Positions 1-9,296 of a stretch of DNA of 64,000 nt are shown piece after piece. The translations under genes were made by a program, and so were the position numbers. Location of the stretch: contig CAWIVH010000017.1 of NCBI GenBank assembly GCA_963839475.1, forward strand, positions 310,001 through 374,000, written 5' to 3'. The stretch comes from CAWIVH01 sp963839475 (GTDB taxonomy: Bacteria; Acidobacteriota; UBA6911). The notes below the pieces were generated by a model, which saw only the letters and a program-made list of their open reading frames with translations, was not told the origin of the DNA and did not search any database. Position 1 is the first letter of the stretch; the number at the start of each line of letters is the position of its first letter.

Positions 1-1403
1 CATTGTTTTTTCTCCAGCTTGGCGGAGAAATTGAAACGATCCTTGCCGGTCTGGGCATCCCTGTAAACAGTGCCCGTTTGTTCTACCTTCATCAGTAGAG
101 GCGAACGTTCCAGCTTGGGCATCAGATCCGACGGAGCCGAACTCGCCCCCGACAATTGGAAGGATCCGCGCTGGTTCATATAAACGTTGAGGAAGGTGTC
201 GGCAGGCAGGATGTTGGTGAGTTCCTGCAGCACCTCCAGGTTCATGTCCCTCTGACGCAGGATACCTTCGACAAATAAAATCTGTTTTTCAACAGCTTCA
301 GCTTCCGCCCTCAAGGCCTGAACCCGGTTCACCGGGACTCTCAGGGCAGCTATCTCCTGGTCAAGTTGCCGCAGCAGAATCCTCTGCTGGACCAATTGAC
401 GGAATCCAAGAGCACCAAGCAGGATAAGCACCGACACTCCCAGGATAACAGTCGGGACGAAAGACCAGCGGTTCTGCTGTATTCTCAGATTCTGCGGCAA
501 CAGATTCAGTTTCAGAGGCGGCCGATGAACCAAGCCGGATAAAGCCAACCCCAGCGAGACCGATGCGCCTTGAATCCGCGCCTGGTTCTCCAGCGGCATC
601 TCCAATTGGACACGGGATGCCAGGAGTTCACAGTCGGGGAGTGCTTCATGCACTTCGCGCTGCACGTTCTCCCCCTCCTCGCCGCACAGCACAACTTTTT
701 CGATGGTGTCTTCCGGGCCCATGCGCATCCGGGCCGCGGCTGCCTCCAATTCCTGCATTAAAAATTCGCGCCAGGGGATCGTCTCCGGACGGCTTTCCTC
801 GCGCGAGAAAACGAGCGAGCCGTCCTTAACAGCCGAGATTTCAATGCCGTTGGGAGACAGGTCGGCCAATATAAAAGTCTTTCCTCCGAATTCCTTGCCG
901 GATCGGAGGAAGAGATTGGCCAGGGCAACGGATCCGAGCATGACTGCGGATGGGCGGATTCCGAGTTCGGCCAAAACTTCCAGGTGCCGATCCAGAAGCG
1001 ATCGCTTGACCAGGACCAGCAGAACCGATAGCCTCTTGGCTTCGGGCGCCGCTTTCAGCGGAATATAGTCAAAATAGAATTTTTCCTCTTCCGTCGGCTC
1101 GAAAGACTGGACCTGGTACAAAACAACCTGGCGCAGGTTGTCCGCCACTTCGGCCGGGAGGTCCAGGTAGCGCACAACAACATCGCTGCGAGGAATTCCC
1201 AAAACAAGGCCATCCCGCCTCAAACCGTTCAGCTTGAAGAATTGATCGATTTCGTTGCGGACTTCGCTTCGCTCACGTGATCTGAAATCGGTAACGCGCT
1301 TGAAATGAGTAAAGACTCCGGCGGCAAAATTGCTCTGAAGGCAGGTGATCACCAGATCCTCCCGCCTGATCTCCACGCCGATGCTGGTTTTAAGATAAAT
1401 CAT
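1..1403 (-). CDS. gspL: GspL-like type II secretion platform protein (3' end at window edge)
   Basis: Translation from the ATG at 1403 gives 467 codons and reaches base 3; the stop lies just outside the window, probably as an ATGA overlap with the next gene (gspM position). Residues 1 to about 290 look like the actin-like cytoplasmic domain of the PilM/GspL family. One membrane segment follows near residues 311-335, then a coiled stretch and a small periplasmic PilN/GspL-type domain. This is the GspL plan: it ties the GspE ATPase to the inner-membrane platform. It starts 12 bases after gspK stops, on the same strand. A PilM-PilN fusion is an alternative name, but the pseudopilin genes upstream favour type II secretion. 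The domain call rests on sequence character and position rather than on one signature motif. Confidence 0.8.
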   Translation of the reverse strand, partial: MIYLKTSIGVEIRREDLVITCLQSNFAAGVFTHFKRVTDFRSRERSEVRNEIDQFFKLNGLRRDGLVLGIPRSDVVVRYLDLPAEVADNLRQVVLYQVQSFEPTEEEKFYFDYIPLKAAPEAKRLSVLLVLVKRSLLDRHLEVLAELGIRPSAVMLGSVALANLFLRSGKEFGGKTFILADLSPNGIEISAVKDGSLVFSREESRPETIPWREFLMQELEAAAARMRMGPEDTIEKVVLCGEEGENVQREVHEALPDCELLASRVQLEMPLENQARIQGASVSLGLALSGLVHRPPLKLNLLPQNLRIQQNRWSFVPTVILGVSVLILLGALGFRQLVQQRILLRQLDQEIAALRVPVNRVQALRAEAEAVEKQILFVEGILRQRDMNLEVLQELTNILPADTFLNVYMNQRGSFQLSGASSAPSDLMPKLERSPLLMKVEQTGTVYRDAQTGKDRFNFSAKLEKKQ

Positions 1404-1415
1404 GCCCAACCCCGC

Positions 1416-2411
1416 TCATCTGAGCGCATTTTCGTTCCAGTAGACTACCCGGTAGCCGCTGCTTTCCCGCGGATCGAGCGTAACCACCGTCTTAATCACT
1501 CGTACAACCCTTGAATTATCCCTCCGGCCGGAGGCCGTAAGAGTATACACTCCCGTCTGATCTGTAGAAAGGTATGGCATCGTCGCGGGCCCAAAATTCA
1601 CGGACAAAGTCCGGGTTGCTTCCTCGAGGGTCAGGAACGGCTTCACCTTCCTCCGCTCGACTATCTGCTGGGCCGCCTGCGGTGTCATCATCGGTATCGA
1701 CATCAGGACTTCATACGGCGCAAAATTGATGTTGATACGATTCGATATCGAATAGACGGTGCAAAATCGCGACAACCCAAACCGGCGCATTACCCCGCCT
1801 TCAGGATTCCTCTCCGTAAGGCCATAGAAGATATCGCGTGTAACTCCCCTTACCAGCAGCAGTTCTTCCACGGTGTCGAAGCGGCTGTTTTTCGCCTTGT
1901 AGGGCGGATCGAGAGTCTGATAAAAATCGTCCTCCGCCCCGTTCAGCCTGTGCTGATTGTCGACGTCGCGCCAATCCAGGATGGAATCCACGATGATATC
2001 CGACTCCGGCTTCTGAATCCCGACTGTGGTCACCAGGCCACGGATCAAGTCTTCACCCGCGAAATTCAGGTTGATTTTCCCAGATTCGTCCTGGATCTCA
2101 ACCTGGTATTCACTCTCGCCTATCCTTCCGTTCACGAAACCGAGATCGATGGGATCGGGAGGCCCGGGCAGCTCCAGCTGCTGCACTCTGGGCTGCAGGC
2201 GGCGCTGCATGAGTTGAAACGCCGTCGCTGCGATCCCGGCCCGCGCAGCATAATAAGCCACGGTCAAATCCCTTGCATTGCGCGCCGAGGACACTTCAAC
2301 GATCGTCTCCCTCGAAAAACTGAGGGCGATCACCGACAGCGCCGTCAAAATCCAGAGCAACGCGATCAGAACCACGCCCCGCTCACCGGTTGGCATTGAT
2401 GTCGTCTTCAC
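1416..2411 (-). CDS. gspK: Type II secretion minor pseudopilin GspK
   Basis: 331 residues. It has a short basic leader, then a class III prepilin-type hydrophobic helix (about residues 13-33, beginning GVVLIALLWI), and a large C-terminal region with helix-hairpin-helix-like stretches typical of GspK (for example FDTVEELLLVRGV). GspK sits at the tip of the periplasmic pseudopilus with GspI and GspJ. The glutamate at position 5 of the mature helix that other pseudopilins have is not evident, as is usual for GspK. The GTG at 2411 is preceded by GGAGG at a 7-base spacing and overlaps the end of gspJ; ATG at 2396 is an alternative start. It lies in the operon between gspJ and gspL. Confidence 0.9.
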   Translation of the reverse strand: MKTTSMPTGERGVVLIALLWILTALSVIALSFSRETIVEVSSARNARDLTVAYYAARAGIAATAFQLMQRRLQPRVQQLELPGPPDPIDLGFVNGRIGESEYQVEIQDESGKINLNFAGEDLIRGLVTTVGIQKPESDIIVDSILDWRDVDNQHRLNGAEDDFYQTLDPPYKAKNSRFDTVEELLLVRGVTRDIFYGLTERNPEGGVMRRFGLSRFCTVYSISNRININFAPYEVLMSIPMMTPQAAQQIVERRKVKPFLTLEEATRTLSVNFGPATMPYLSTDQTGVYTLTASGRRDNSRVVRVIKTVVTLDPRESSGYRVVYWNENALR

Positions 2412-3147
2412 TGCCGAGCCTCCGGGTCCGGTTGTCGAATGGATTCACAAAATTAAGACGCGGATCATTCGGCTTCGCCATGATCGGCACGACTAGATGC
2501 CGGCTGAGCATGGTGCCGTTCGGATCACGCGAAGTCATCGTCATCGAAATGGCCGTCGGCAGACGGCCGGTCTCCTTGGCATTCCAGCTGTTGACCCATT
2601 GGGACGGCCGTTCGTTAGTGCCCGGGTCAAAGTACTCGAAGGAAAAACTCATGAGACCCTCGAATACCGTGGTCACCGCAGTCTCATCCTTGCGGTCGAA
2701 GATGCTTTCTCGAGACGGATCCAGACCAAGATACTGCGCCTCCCTTTCCACCAACCGGAAATTTCCAGCCCGGTCGCGCACCACATCATAGGAAACCATC
2801 GTCAGCCCGGGGCTTTCCATGAAACGCAACGAGTTCAGGCTGATGAATTGAACGCTGCCCTCGGCTCCGGAGAAAATAGGATAGATCGCCCCGCCCGTCT
2901 GGAGATCGATCGGGGCGATCACGCCGTAAATCGAAGCCATTTGCTTCTTGACGAGGTCCAGGATGCTCCGGTTGCGCTGGCTGGCATCCATATAATCCGT
3001 GCCCCGCTTCCAGGATTGAATGCTTATTTTCATGACAGACCAAAGCGCCAGCGCCATGAGCGCAACCAAGGTCACAGCCACGATAATCTCCAAAAGGCTA
3101 AAACCGGCTTCGCGGTGCTCGTTGGTTTTTCTCATATCGGCGCTCAT
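2383..3147 (-). CDS. gspJ: Type II secretion minor pseudopilin GspJ
   Basis: 254 residues. The N-terminus has a prepilin peptidase site (EAG followed by FSLLEIIVAVTLVALMALAL), with the conserved Glu at +5 and a single hydrophobic helix. The rest is a predicted periplasmic domain with the length and character of GspJ. It should form the pseudopilus tip complex with GspI and GspK after cleavage by a prepilin peptidase, which is not in this window. The ATG at 3147 overlaps the gspI stop as ATGA, so translation is probably coupled. Position between gspI and gspK supports the call. Confidence 0.9.
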   Translation of the reverse strand: MSADMRKTNEHREAGFSLLEIIVAVTLVALMALALWSVMKISIQSWKRGTDYMDASQRNRSILDLVKKQMASIYGVIAPIDLQTGGAIYPIFSGAEGSVQFISLNSLRFMESPGLTMVSYDVVRDRAGNFRLVEREAQYLGLDPSRESIFDRKDETAVTTVFEGLMSFSFEYFDPGTNERPSQWVNSWNAKETGRLPTAISMTMTSRDPNGTMLSRHLVVPIMAKPNDPRLNFVNPFDNRTRRLGSEDDINANR

Positions 3148-3596
3148 CGGTTGAGCCGCGGCGGCCCTGGTTGCTGCACGACATTCACTACTTTTAAGGT
3201 CTGGAGCACGAGATCCGGAGTCTGGGAGTCAGGAGCCACAACCGCAACGCTGTACTGAAACATCTTCACCGGCAGTTCGATCCGCTGGCCGAGCTTCTGC
3301 TGCAAAGGCACCGGGGTTTCGATTTCGGTCACGGCCACTTCCCACCGGGTGCCGTCCTCGAAATCGCCTCTGAGACTGGTGGAATGCTTGATCGTGTCGT
3401 CCAGCAGGGTAAGCTCCAGAACCGTCTCGGCGTGCTGAACCGTGCGCGTTTTCAATTGCGATCTCCGGATATTCCTCATGGCCCCGGATATCAAAGACAG
3501 GGTCAGAGACAGCCCTACCGCCAGGATGACCAGAGTGACCAGGACTTCAAGAAGGGTGAAACCGTCTTCCTTCCGTCCTTTTAGCGGCACATTCAT
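3144..3596 (-). CDS. gspI: Type II secretion minor pseudopilin GspI
   Basis: 150 residues from the ATG at 3596, which overlaps the gspH stop as ATGA. An in-frame extension upstream to 3767 is open but runs through gspH and lacks sense. The leader MNVPLKGRKEDG is followed by FTLLEVLVTLVILAVGLSLT, a canonical prepilin cleavage site with Glu at +5. The remaining 110 residues form a small periplasmic domain of GspI size. It is expected to nucleate the pseudopilus tip with GspJ and GspK. Confidence 0.88.
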   Translation of the reverse strand: MNVPLKGRKEDGFTLLEVLVTLVILAVGLSLTLSLISGAMRNIRRSQLKTRTVQHAETVLELTLLDDTIKHSTSLRGDFEDGTRWEVAVTEIETPVPLQQKLGQRIELPVKMFQYSVAVVAPDSQTPDLVLQTLKVVNVVQQPGPPRLNR

Positions 3597-4099
3597 TGCG
3601 TCTCTCCGGCAGTCACATTTTGGAGGCGGGCGCTTCCGGTAATCGGATCCGTTACTATCCGGATCAGGACCCCCTTTTTCGACGCGAGGAGAAGCTCCCC
3701 GCTTTCGGAGCTGCCATTGGGAAGAAACCGGATCGCCATGGATGCCTGCTGGACTTCCTGCCCCCAAAGCATCATGCGCTGGATGCGAACCTCTTCGGGT
3801 AGTTGGAGTGTGCGCTCACCCCCGCCGTTCTCGTCGGCCAGAATGATCTTCCCGGCTTCGCGATCCACCACCAGCAACATTTCCATCTGTTCTGATATCG
3901 CCTTTTCCCGCGCATATCTCATTGCGCTCAGGACGTCGCGGCCGGTGGCCTGCAGCTTGAAGGTGGAGTTTCCGCGCATCAACGCCGGGAAAGATACAGC
4001 CATCACCAGGCCGATAATAAAGACCACCAGGATGATTTCCAGGAGATTGAATCCCGGATCGGATCGAATCCCGTGTTCAGCGCCCTCGCTGCGATTCAT
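3593..4099 (-). CDS. gspH: Type II secretion minor pseudopilin GspH
   Basis: 168 residues with a prepilin-type leader ending at G before FNLLEIILVVFIIGLVMAVS, Glu at +5, and a beta-rich C-terminal domain as in GspH/FimT. The protein is a minor pseudopilin linking the tip to the GspG fibre. The ATG at 4099 overlaps the gspG stop (ATGA), and the gene's own stop overlaps gspI in the same way, so gspG-H-I-J form a chain of four-base overlaps. Confidence 0.88.
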   Translation of the reverse strand: MNRSEGAEHGIRSDPGFNLLEIILVVFIIGLVMAVSFPALMRGNSTFKLQATGRDVLSAMRYAREKAISEQMEMLLVVDREAGKIILADENGGGERTLQLPEEVRIQRMMLWGQEVQQASMAIRFLPNGSSESGELLLASKKGVLIRIVTDPITGSARLQNVTAGETQ

Positions 4100-4521
4100 T
4101 TCCAGCTCACGACGTCGTCATCCGTCCCCTCGGCTCCATCAGGGCCAAGCGAGATGATTTCGAATTCCGCATGCTGCCCCGGACTGCGATAGATGTAAGC
4201 GCGCCCCCATGGATCCTTGGGCAATTCGCTCTTGGACACGTAAGGCCCGCGCCAGGATGGAATATTGCCGGGATTGCGCACGAGCGCATCCAAGCCCTCC
4301 GAAGAATCCGGGAGCCTCCCGACCTCGAGGGCAAAGAGCTGCAGGGCGTTGCCGAACTCGGCGATTTGCAGTTTGGCGATCTTTTCTTTGCTTTCACCCA
4401 GTTTGTTGATCAGCTTGGGCCCCACAACAGCAGCCAGCAATCCCAGAATGACCAGGACAACAATGAGCTCGATCAGGGAGAAGCCCTTCTCCCCGCGCCT
4501 CTCGGACATCTGCTTTTCCAT
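4096..4521 (-). CDS. gspG: Type II secretion major pseudopilin GspG
   Basis: 141 residues from the ATG at 4521, chosen because GGAGG lies four bases upstream; an in-frame start at 4563 is also open. The leader ends at KG before FSLIELIVVLVILGLLAAVV, the class III cleavage site with Glu at +5. The C-terminal half carries the GspG signature: WRGPYV, a lysine-aspartate-proline-tryptophan-glycine run (KDPWG), and the calcium-binding end SLGPDGAEGTDDD. GspG polymerises into the pseudopilus that pushes substrates through the secretin. Confidence 0.95.
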   Translation of the reverse strand: MEKQMSERRGEKGFSLIELIVVLVILGLLAAVVGPKLINKLGESKEKIAKLQIAEFGNALQLFALEVGRLPDSSEGLDALVRNPGNIPSWRGPYVSKSELPKDPWGRAYIYRSPGQHAEFEIISLGPDGAEGTDDDVVSWK

Positions 4522-4565
4522 ACGCCCTCCATCCCGTCCGCGTCCGTTCGGGATCACTTTCACTT

Positions 4566-5786
4566 TTATAATGGAATGTCATTGATGCTGAAAATGGCCA
4601 ACAGCATGGAAACCACGATCGTCCCGATCAGGATCCCCATCAGCAGGATCAGAGCCGGCTCGAAAAATGCGATCAGGCTTTTGACCCCGGTCCGGACCTC
4701 TTCTTCGTATACATCCGCCACCTGAACCAGCATGCTGTCCAGTTTCCCTGACTCTTCGCCTACCTCGATCAGATGCATCGCCAATGGAGGAAAGACACCA
4801 CTCTGTTTCATCGGCTGGGAAATCCCCTCCCCTTTTTTGATCCCGTTCCGGATGGGGTCGATCATCGTGGCAATACCCTGGTTGGCGATGATTTCGCGCA
4901 CAATGGTCATTCCTTGCAGCAGAGGCACTCCACCGTGGAGCAGGGTTCCCAGGGTCCGGGCAAAACGCGCCACCTCGATCTTGCGGATAACCATGCCAAG
5001 CAACGGCAATCTCAGCAGCCAGCGGTCCCAGAGTAACCGGCCTTCGGCGCCGGAGCGCAGGCGCCTCAAGTAGAAAAAAATTATCGCGATGAAGGCTAGC
5101 GCCAGCCACCAATACCCCGAAAGAAAGTCGCTGAATCCTTTGAGGATCACCATGGGCAGGGGCAACGGGACCCCCATATCTTTGAAGATCAGGGCAAACC
5201 TCGGAACTACGAAAAGCGTGAGGATAATGATGCTGACGACTCCAACAACCGAGAGCAGAGCCGGATAAATCAACGCCCCGACAATGTAGGAACGGAGGTT
5301 CTCGCTCGTTTCCATGAAACTGACCAGTCGCCCCAGCACATCCTCCAGCATCCCGCCGACTTCACCGGCTTTCACCATGTTGACGTATACCTTCGGGAAA
5401 ATGTCCGGGTATTTCGTCAGGGCCTCCGAAAAGGATTTTCCGGCCTTCACCTCCTTCAGGACGTCCTGGACCACTTCGGCCAGCGCCGGACTTTCGGCCA
5501 GCTGCCCCAGCACGGACAGGCTCCGGTCCAGCGGGAACCCCGATTTCACCAGGGTGTGCAACTCCGAGGTGAACACCAATACGTCCTTGCGGCGGACCTT
5601 TTTGCGCTTCCAGGAAATATCGATGTCCCGGGTAAGAGCGGTCTTCCTGGCCCCTGTATCCACGCGAATCGGGAGCATTCCCATTTCCTGGAGCCTGAGG
5701 GCAACGGTTCCGCCGTCAGGGCCGTCGATATTCCCTTCCACCATTTTCCCATCCGGGGTAAGCGCTTTATATGCAAATGCCGGCAT
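4566..5786 (-). CDS. gspF: Type II secretion inner-membrane platform protein GspF
   Basis: 406 residues, the normal length for GspF. The N-terminus MPAFAYKALTPDGK is typical. Two repeated T2SSF domains (about residues 70-190 and 275-395) each end in a membrane segment, with a further segment near residue 220. It is the polytopic membrane partner of GspE and GspL. The gene starts 11 bases after gspE stops and ends 44 bases before the gspG start. Confidence 0.95.
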   Translation of the reverse strand: MPAFAYKALTPDGKMVEGNIDGPDGGTVALRLQEMGMLPIRVDTGARKTALTRDIDISWKRKKVRRKDVLVFTSELHTLVKSGFPLDRSLSVLGQLAESPALAEVVQDVLKEVKAGKSFSEALTKYPDIFPKVYVNMVKAGEVGGMLEDVLGRLVSFMETSENLRSYIVGALIYPALLSVVGVVSIIILTLFVVPRFALIFKDMGVPLPLPMVILKGFSDFLSGYWWLALAFIAIIFFYLRRLRSGAEGRLLWDRWLLRLPLLGMVIRKIEVARFARTLGTLLHGGVPLLQGMTIVREIIANQGIATMIDPIRNGIKKGEGISQPMKQSGVFPPLAMHLIEVGEESGKLDSMLVQVADVYEEEVRTGVKSLIAFFEPALILLMGILIGTIVVSMLLAIFSINDIPL

Positions 5787-5797
5787 TGGATCTGTCC

Positions 5798-7525
5798 TCA
5801 GACTTCCTGTGTGACTCGCAGCACTTCCGACAAGGTGGTGGTTCCCTGACGCACCTTGAGCCAGCCGTCGTCGCGCAGGGACCTCATTCCCAATTCCATC
5901 GCTTTTTTCCGGATTTGGTTCGAATCGGCTTTTCCTACGGTCAGCTTCCGGAGGTCGTCGTTCATAATCATAAGTTCATAGATTCCGACCCGGCCGATGA
6001 ACCCGGTATTGCTGCAGCGCTCGCAACCCTGGCCCTCGTAGAATCGGACGGGTCCAGAATGGCCGTTTCCGCGACGAAAACCGATTTCGTCCAGCATTTC
6101 GGGGACGGGGAAAACCTCGACCTTGCAGTCCTCGCAAATGACCCGCACCAGGCGCTGAGCCAGAACACCTAGCAAGGAAGAAGCAATCAGATAGTCCTCC
6201 GCACCCATGTCAACCAGGCGCGTCACGGCGCTCGGGGCGTCATTGGTATGAAGAGTTGAAAACACCAGATGCCCCGTCAGGGCGGCTCGTATGGCGATCT
6301 CCGCGGTCTCCAGATCGCGGATTTCGCCGATCATGATGACGTCAGGATCCTGGCGCACAATGTGCCGCAAACCTGCGGCGAATGTAAGGCCTATTTGGGG
6401 ATGCACGTGGATCTGGTTCACCCCGTCCATCTGGTACTCGACCGGATCCTCGATAGTGATGATCTTTTTGTCGGGGAGATTGATGGTGTCCAGGGCGCTG
6501 TAGAGAGTCGTGGTCTTGCCGCTCCCGGTCGGGCCCGTAACGAGCATAATTCCATGAGGCCGCCTCAGGAGCGACTCGAATTCGGCCAGGGAATCCTCGG
6601 GGAAGCCAAGTTTTCGAATGTCGTAGAGGCTCGTGTTGCTTTTGTCCAGGATGCGCATGACCACGCTTTCTCCATACAGAGTCGGGAGCGTGGAAACGCG
6701 CAGGTCGATATCCTTTCCGAGAACTTTCAGCTTGATCCTGCCGTCCTGCGGAAGGCGCCGCTCGGCTATGTTGATTTTGGCCATGAGCTTCACGCGGCTG
6801 ATCACCGCCGCCTTCAGCTTCTTGGGCGGTGATTCCACGTCGTGCAGGATTCCATCAATTCGGTAGCGGACTTTCAGGTCCTTTTCAAATGGTTCGATGT
6901 GAATGTCGCTGGCGCGGCTTTCGATGGCCTTGGAAATGATCAGGTTCACAAGGCGGATCACGGGGGCCTCGGAGGCCAGATCCTTCAACTGTTCGATGTC
7001 TTCGATCTCATCGGCGATGTTTTCGAGGTTCGGATCGTCGATGCCTTCGATAATGCGGCCCAGCGTACTCGCCGCTGATCCGTAGAATTTCTCAAGGACA
7101 TCCATGATCTCGCTCTCGGCGCCGAGGAGAGTCTTGACCTGGAAGCCTGTGGATTGGCGCACCGTATCGATCGTGGCATGATCGCGGGGATCCGTCATGG
7201 CCAAGGTGAGGATGTTCTCTTCCAGGGCGACGGGAACAAATTTGCATTGCTTCATGAAGCGGTGCGTCAGGACATTTTCAAGCACCGGTCCCGGGGGATA
7301 AGCAACACCTGAAATTATCGGAATCCCGATATGCTCCGATACAACCGAGAGGCAATCCTTTTCCGATATGTAACCCAAGTCAACCAGAAGCTTCCCCAGT
7401 TTTTCTCGGGATTCCGCCTGGAGGTTCAAAGCAGTTCTCAATTCTTCCTGGTCGATCAAGCCCCGTTCCAGGAAAACCTCACCGATTTTCTTCCGGGTCT
7501 TGATGGCCTCAATCTTAATACTCAA
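5798..7525 (-). CDS. gspE: Type II secretion traffic ATPase GspE
   Basis: 575 residues. An N-terminal GspE/PilB-type domain (about 10-160) precedes the hexameric ATPase domain, with Walker A GPTGSGKTTT near residue 332 and a Walker B region DPDVIMIGEIRD near 398. A zinc-binding pair of CxxC motifs (CEDC near 463, CERC near 505) marks it as a GspE/PilB-family assembly ATPase. The start is TTG at 7525, with AAAGGA nine bases upstream, and it overlaps the end of the preceding gene by 11 bases. PilB is an alternative by domain alone; the adjacent gspF-L genes favour GspE. Confidence 0.93.
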   Translation of the reverse strand: MSIKIEAIKTRKKIGEVFLERGLIDQEELRTALNLQAESREKLGKLLVDLGYISEKDCLSVVSEHIGIPIISGVAYPPGPVLENVLTHRFMKQCKFVPVALEENILTLAMTDPRDHATIDTVRQSTGFQVKTLLGAESEIMDVLEKFYGSAASTLGRIIEGIDDPNLENIADEIEDIEQLKDLASEAPVIRLVNLIISKAIESRASDIHIEPFEKDLKVRYRIDGILHDVESPPKKLKAAVISRVKLMAKINIAERRLPQDGRIKLKVLGKDIDLRVSTLPTLYGESVVMRILDKSNTSLYDIRKLGFPEDSLAEFESLLRRPHGIMLVTGPTGSGKTTTLYSALDTINLPDKKIITIEDPVEYQMDGVNQIHVHPQIGLTFAAGLRHIVRQDPDVIMIGEIRDLETAEIAIRAALTGHLVFSTLHTNDAPSAVTRLVDMGAEDYLIASSLLGVLAQRLVRVICEDCKVEVFPVPEMLDEIGFRRGNGHSGPVRFYEGQGCERCSNTGFIGRVGIYELMIMNDDLRKLTVGKADSNQIRKKAMELGMRSLRDDGWLKVRQGTTTLSEVLRVTQEV

Positions 7526-8090
7526 CGGTTTTCATCCTTTGTTTGAATTCCTTGATCCGGTCCTCTTTGCGCGCAAGTTCTTCCAGATCGCGCTTTACGG
7601 CCGAAAGGACGATGGTCTTGCTCTGGTTTTCTTCTTCTGGAAAATTCCTGTCTTCGAAATAGGCGATGATGCTTACCGACTCGTCCTTGGTCACCTGGCG
7701 CAGACTGTCGCCCCGCAAAAACAGGACAAGCATCAGCTGCTCTTTCAGCTCTTCAATGCGTTTCTTTTTTTCCTCGGGGGTGGTCACATCCCCTTTTTTG
7801 GGACCGAATGGGGTATTGATCATCGCGCGGTGGATATTGACCACGAAGCTGAAGGTCATTCCGTAGCCAGGCAAATAGGCACCCTTGCTGCTTTGAAGGG
7901 CAAACGTAGAGGCGCCATTAAAAGATCGAGCAACGACATTATCCAGGATCCCTTCGAACTCCTGGATTTCACGGCGAATCATCGAGTAATCGACCCGCGC
8001 ATCTCCGCCCCGGTAACCCTGAGCTGAAAGAGTGCTGCAAGCGATTCCCATCCATATTGCCGCAACAGCTAAGTTCCTCATGGAAAACAT
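7515..8090 (-). CDS. Secreted hypothetical protein upstream of gspE
   Basis: 191 residues. A likely Sec signal peptide covers about residues 4-24 (MRNLAVAAIWMGIACSTLSA then Q). The mature part is hydrophilic and charged toward the C-terminus, with a probable coiled coil over the last 60 residues. I do not recognise a family. It lies between the anti-sigma gene and gspE on the same strand and overlaps gspE by 11 bases, so its translation is probably coupled to the secretion ATPase. A role at the cell envelope linked to secretion is inference from position only. Confidence 0.7.
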   Translation of the reverse strand: MFSMRNLAVAAIWMGIACSTLSAQGYRGGDARVDYSMIRREIQEFEGILDNVVARSFNGASTFALQSSKGAYLPGYGMTFSFVVNIHRAMINTPFGPKKGDVTTPEEKKKRIEELKEQLMLVLFLRGDSLRQVTKDESVSIIAYFEDRNFPEEENQSKTIVLSAVKRDLEELARKEDRIKEFKQRMKTVEY

Positions 8091-8151
8091 ATTTTTTAGC
8101 CTTTGACAGTCCTATTATCTCTTGGATGAAGCGGTTCGTTAAGCCCAAAAC

Positions 8152-8712
8152 TCAATTCTTTGCCGCCGCACCCTGCCTTACAACTTTTCTCACGTACATC
8201 AAGTCCTGAGATCTCTCCTGTTCCAGAGTATCCATCATGACCTGGATCATCCTATAGGTGGTCTGGCTGTTACGCAGTTCGCTTTCATCCAGCACTTGTT
8301 TCAGAAGATCCCGGACTTCTGCCTTCGTATAAATCTCGTTCCTGGCAGCGCTACCCCTGAACAAGTGGGTCTTTATCGAAATCCCGCGTTCATTCGACGT
8401 GTATTCGGCATTGGAAATGGCCAGAACAGAAAGAACCGCCATCACAGCTACGGCAGCGTATTTCAAGATGCTCCAGAAGGCCCAATTCCGGGATTCTTCC
8501 TGCTTTTTCACCACCATGACCGGGAGTGGCCGGATCGGCGCTTCGTCGGTCCATTGCGTCAGAGCCTGGCGGACATTTTGAAGCCCCTCCAGTTCGCGTC
8601 TGCAATCGGGGCAGGAATGGATATGCCCCTGCAATTCAGGACTTGCAGCCGGTGTCCCTTTTTCACCATAAAGCAGGTCGATGAACCTTTCCTGAACTTC
8701 ATTGCACCTCAT
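8152..8712 (-). CDS. Zinc-finger anti-sigma factor with one membrane segment
   Basis: 186 residues. The N-terminus has the anti-sigma zinc-binding pattern HxxxCxxC (HIHSCPDCRREL near residues 30-41), with an earlier Cys at residue 3. One membrane helix lies at about residues 84-100 (ILKYAAVAVMAVLSVLAI), followed by an extracytoplasmic domain of about 80 residues. It starts nine bases after the stop of the ECF sigma gene, so it should bind and restrain that sigma factor until an envelope signal releases it. Confidence 0.85.
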   Translation of the reverse strand: MRCNEVQERFIDLLYGEKGTPAASPELQGHIHSCPDCRRELEGLQNVRQALTQWTDEAPIRPLPVMVVKKQEESRNWAFWSILKYAAVAVMAVLSVLAISNAEYTSNERGISIKTHLFRGSAARNEIYTKAEVRDLLKQVLDESELRNSQTTYRMIQVMMDTLEQERSQDLMYVRKVVRQGAAAKN

Positions 8713-8720
8713 ACCCTACC

Positions 8721-9296
8721 TCACACAATTCCGGACAGCACACCCAGCCGCCGGAGGTTTTGTTGTACGCCACGCAAGCCATGGTAAAGCCTTGATTTAG
8801 CTGTTGATAAGGGACATTCCATAACTTGCGCCAGTTCCTCGAGGCTCAGCCCGACGTACTCTTTGAGCAAAATAGCCGTCCGATGATCCTCACTCAGCCC
8901 AACCATCGATTTCCGGATTAGTTCTTTGGTCTCCAACTCATCCCTGACGTTCCCATCCGTAGCAAGAGAGGCAATCTCGCCACCTTCTTCGTTCCTCGTA
9001 TTTGCCAGCGTATCTTCCAACGATAATTCCGGGCCCTGCCGTCGCCAATGCGCGCGGCATTGATTCAAGGCAATTCTGAAGAGCCAGGAGGAAAAGCTCC
9101 TGGGATTTCGCAGGGAGTGAAGGGAACGGTAAGCCGAAAAGAAGGTGTCCTGCGTTACATCCTGCGCATCCTCTCGGTTGTTTAAGTAGCGGAGCGCAAA
9201 ATTGAATACTTTGTTTTCCCAGATCCGAATGAGCCGGTTAAAGTTTTCCTCGTTTCCTGCGAGAAAGCCTCGTACCGCCTCTTCCGTTTCTTTCAT
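8721..9296 (-). CDS. ECF-type RNA polymerase sigma factor (sigma-24 family)
   Basis: 191 residues, with region 2 (about 25-90: NREDAQDVTQDTFFSAYRSL, SFSSWLFRIALNQ) and region 4 with a helix-turn-helix near the C-terminus (HRTAILLKEYVGLSLEELAQ; STAKSRLYHGL). Region 3 is absent, as in ECF sigma factors. ATG at 9296 has AAGGGA about six bases upstream. It is first in a same-strand run: sigma, anti-sigma, a secreted protein, then the type II secretion operon. Control of those genes by this sigma factor is inference. Confidence 0.92.
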   Translation of the reverse strand: MKETEEAVRGFLAGNEENFNRLIRIWENKVFNFALRYLNNREDAQDVTQDTFFSAYRSLHSLRNPRSFSSWLFRIALNQCRAHWRRQGPELSLEDTLANTRNEEGGEIASLATDGNVRDELETKELIRKSMVGLSEDHRTAILLKEYVGLSLEELAQVMECPLSTAKSRLYHGLRGVQQNLRRLGVLSGIV

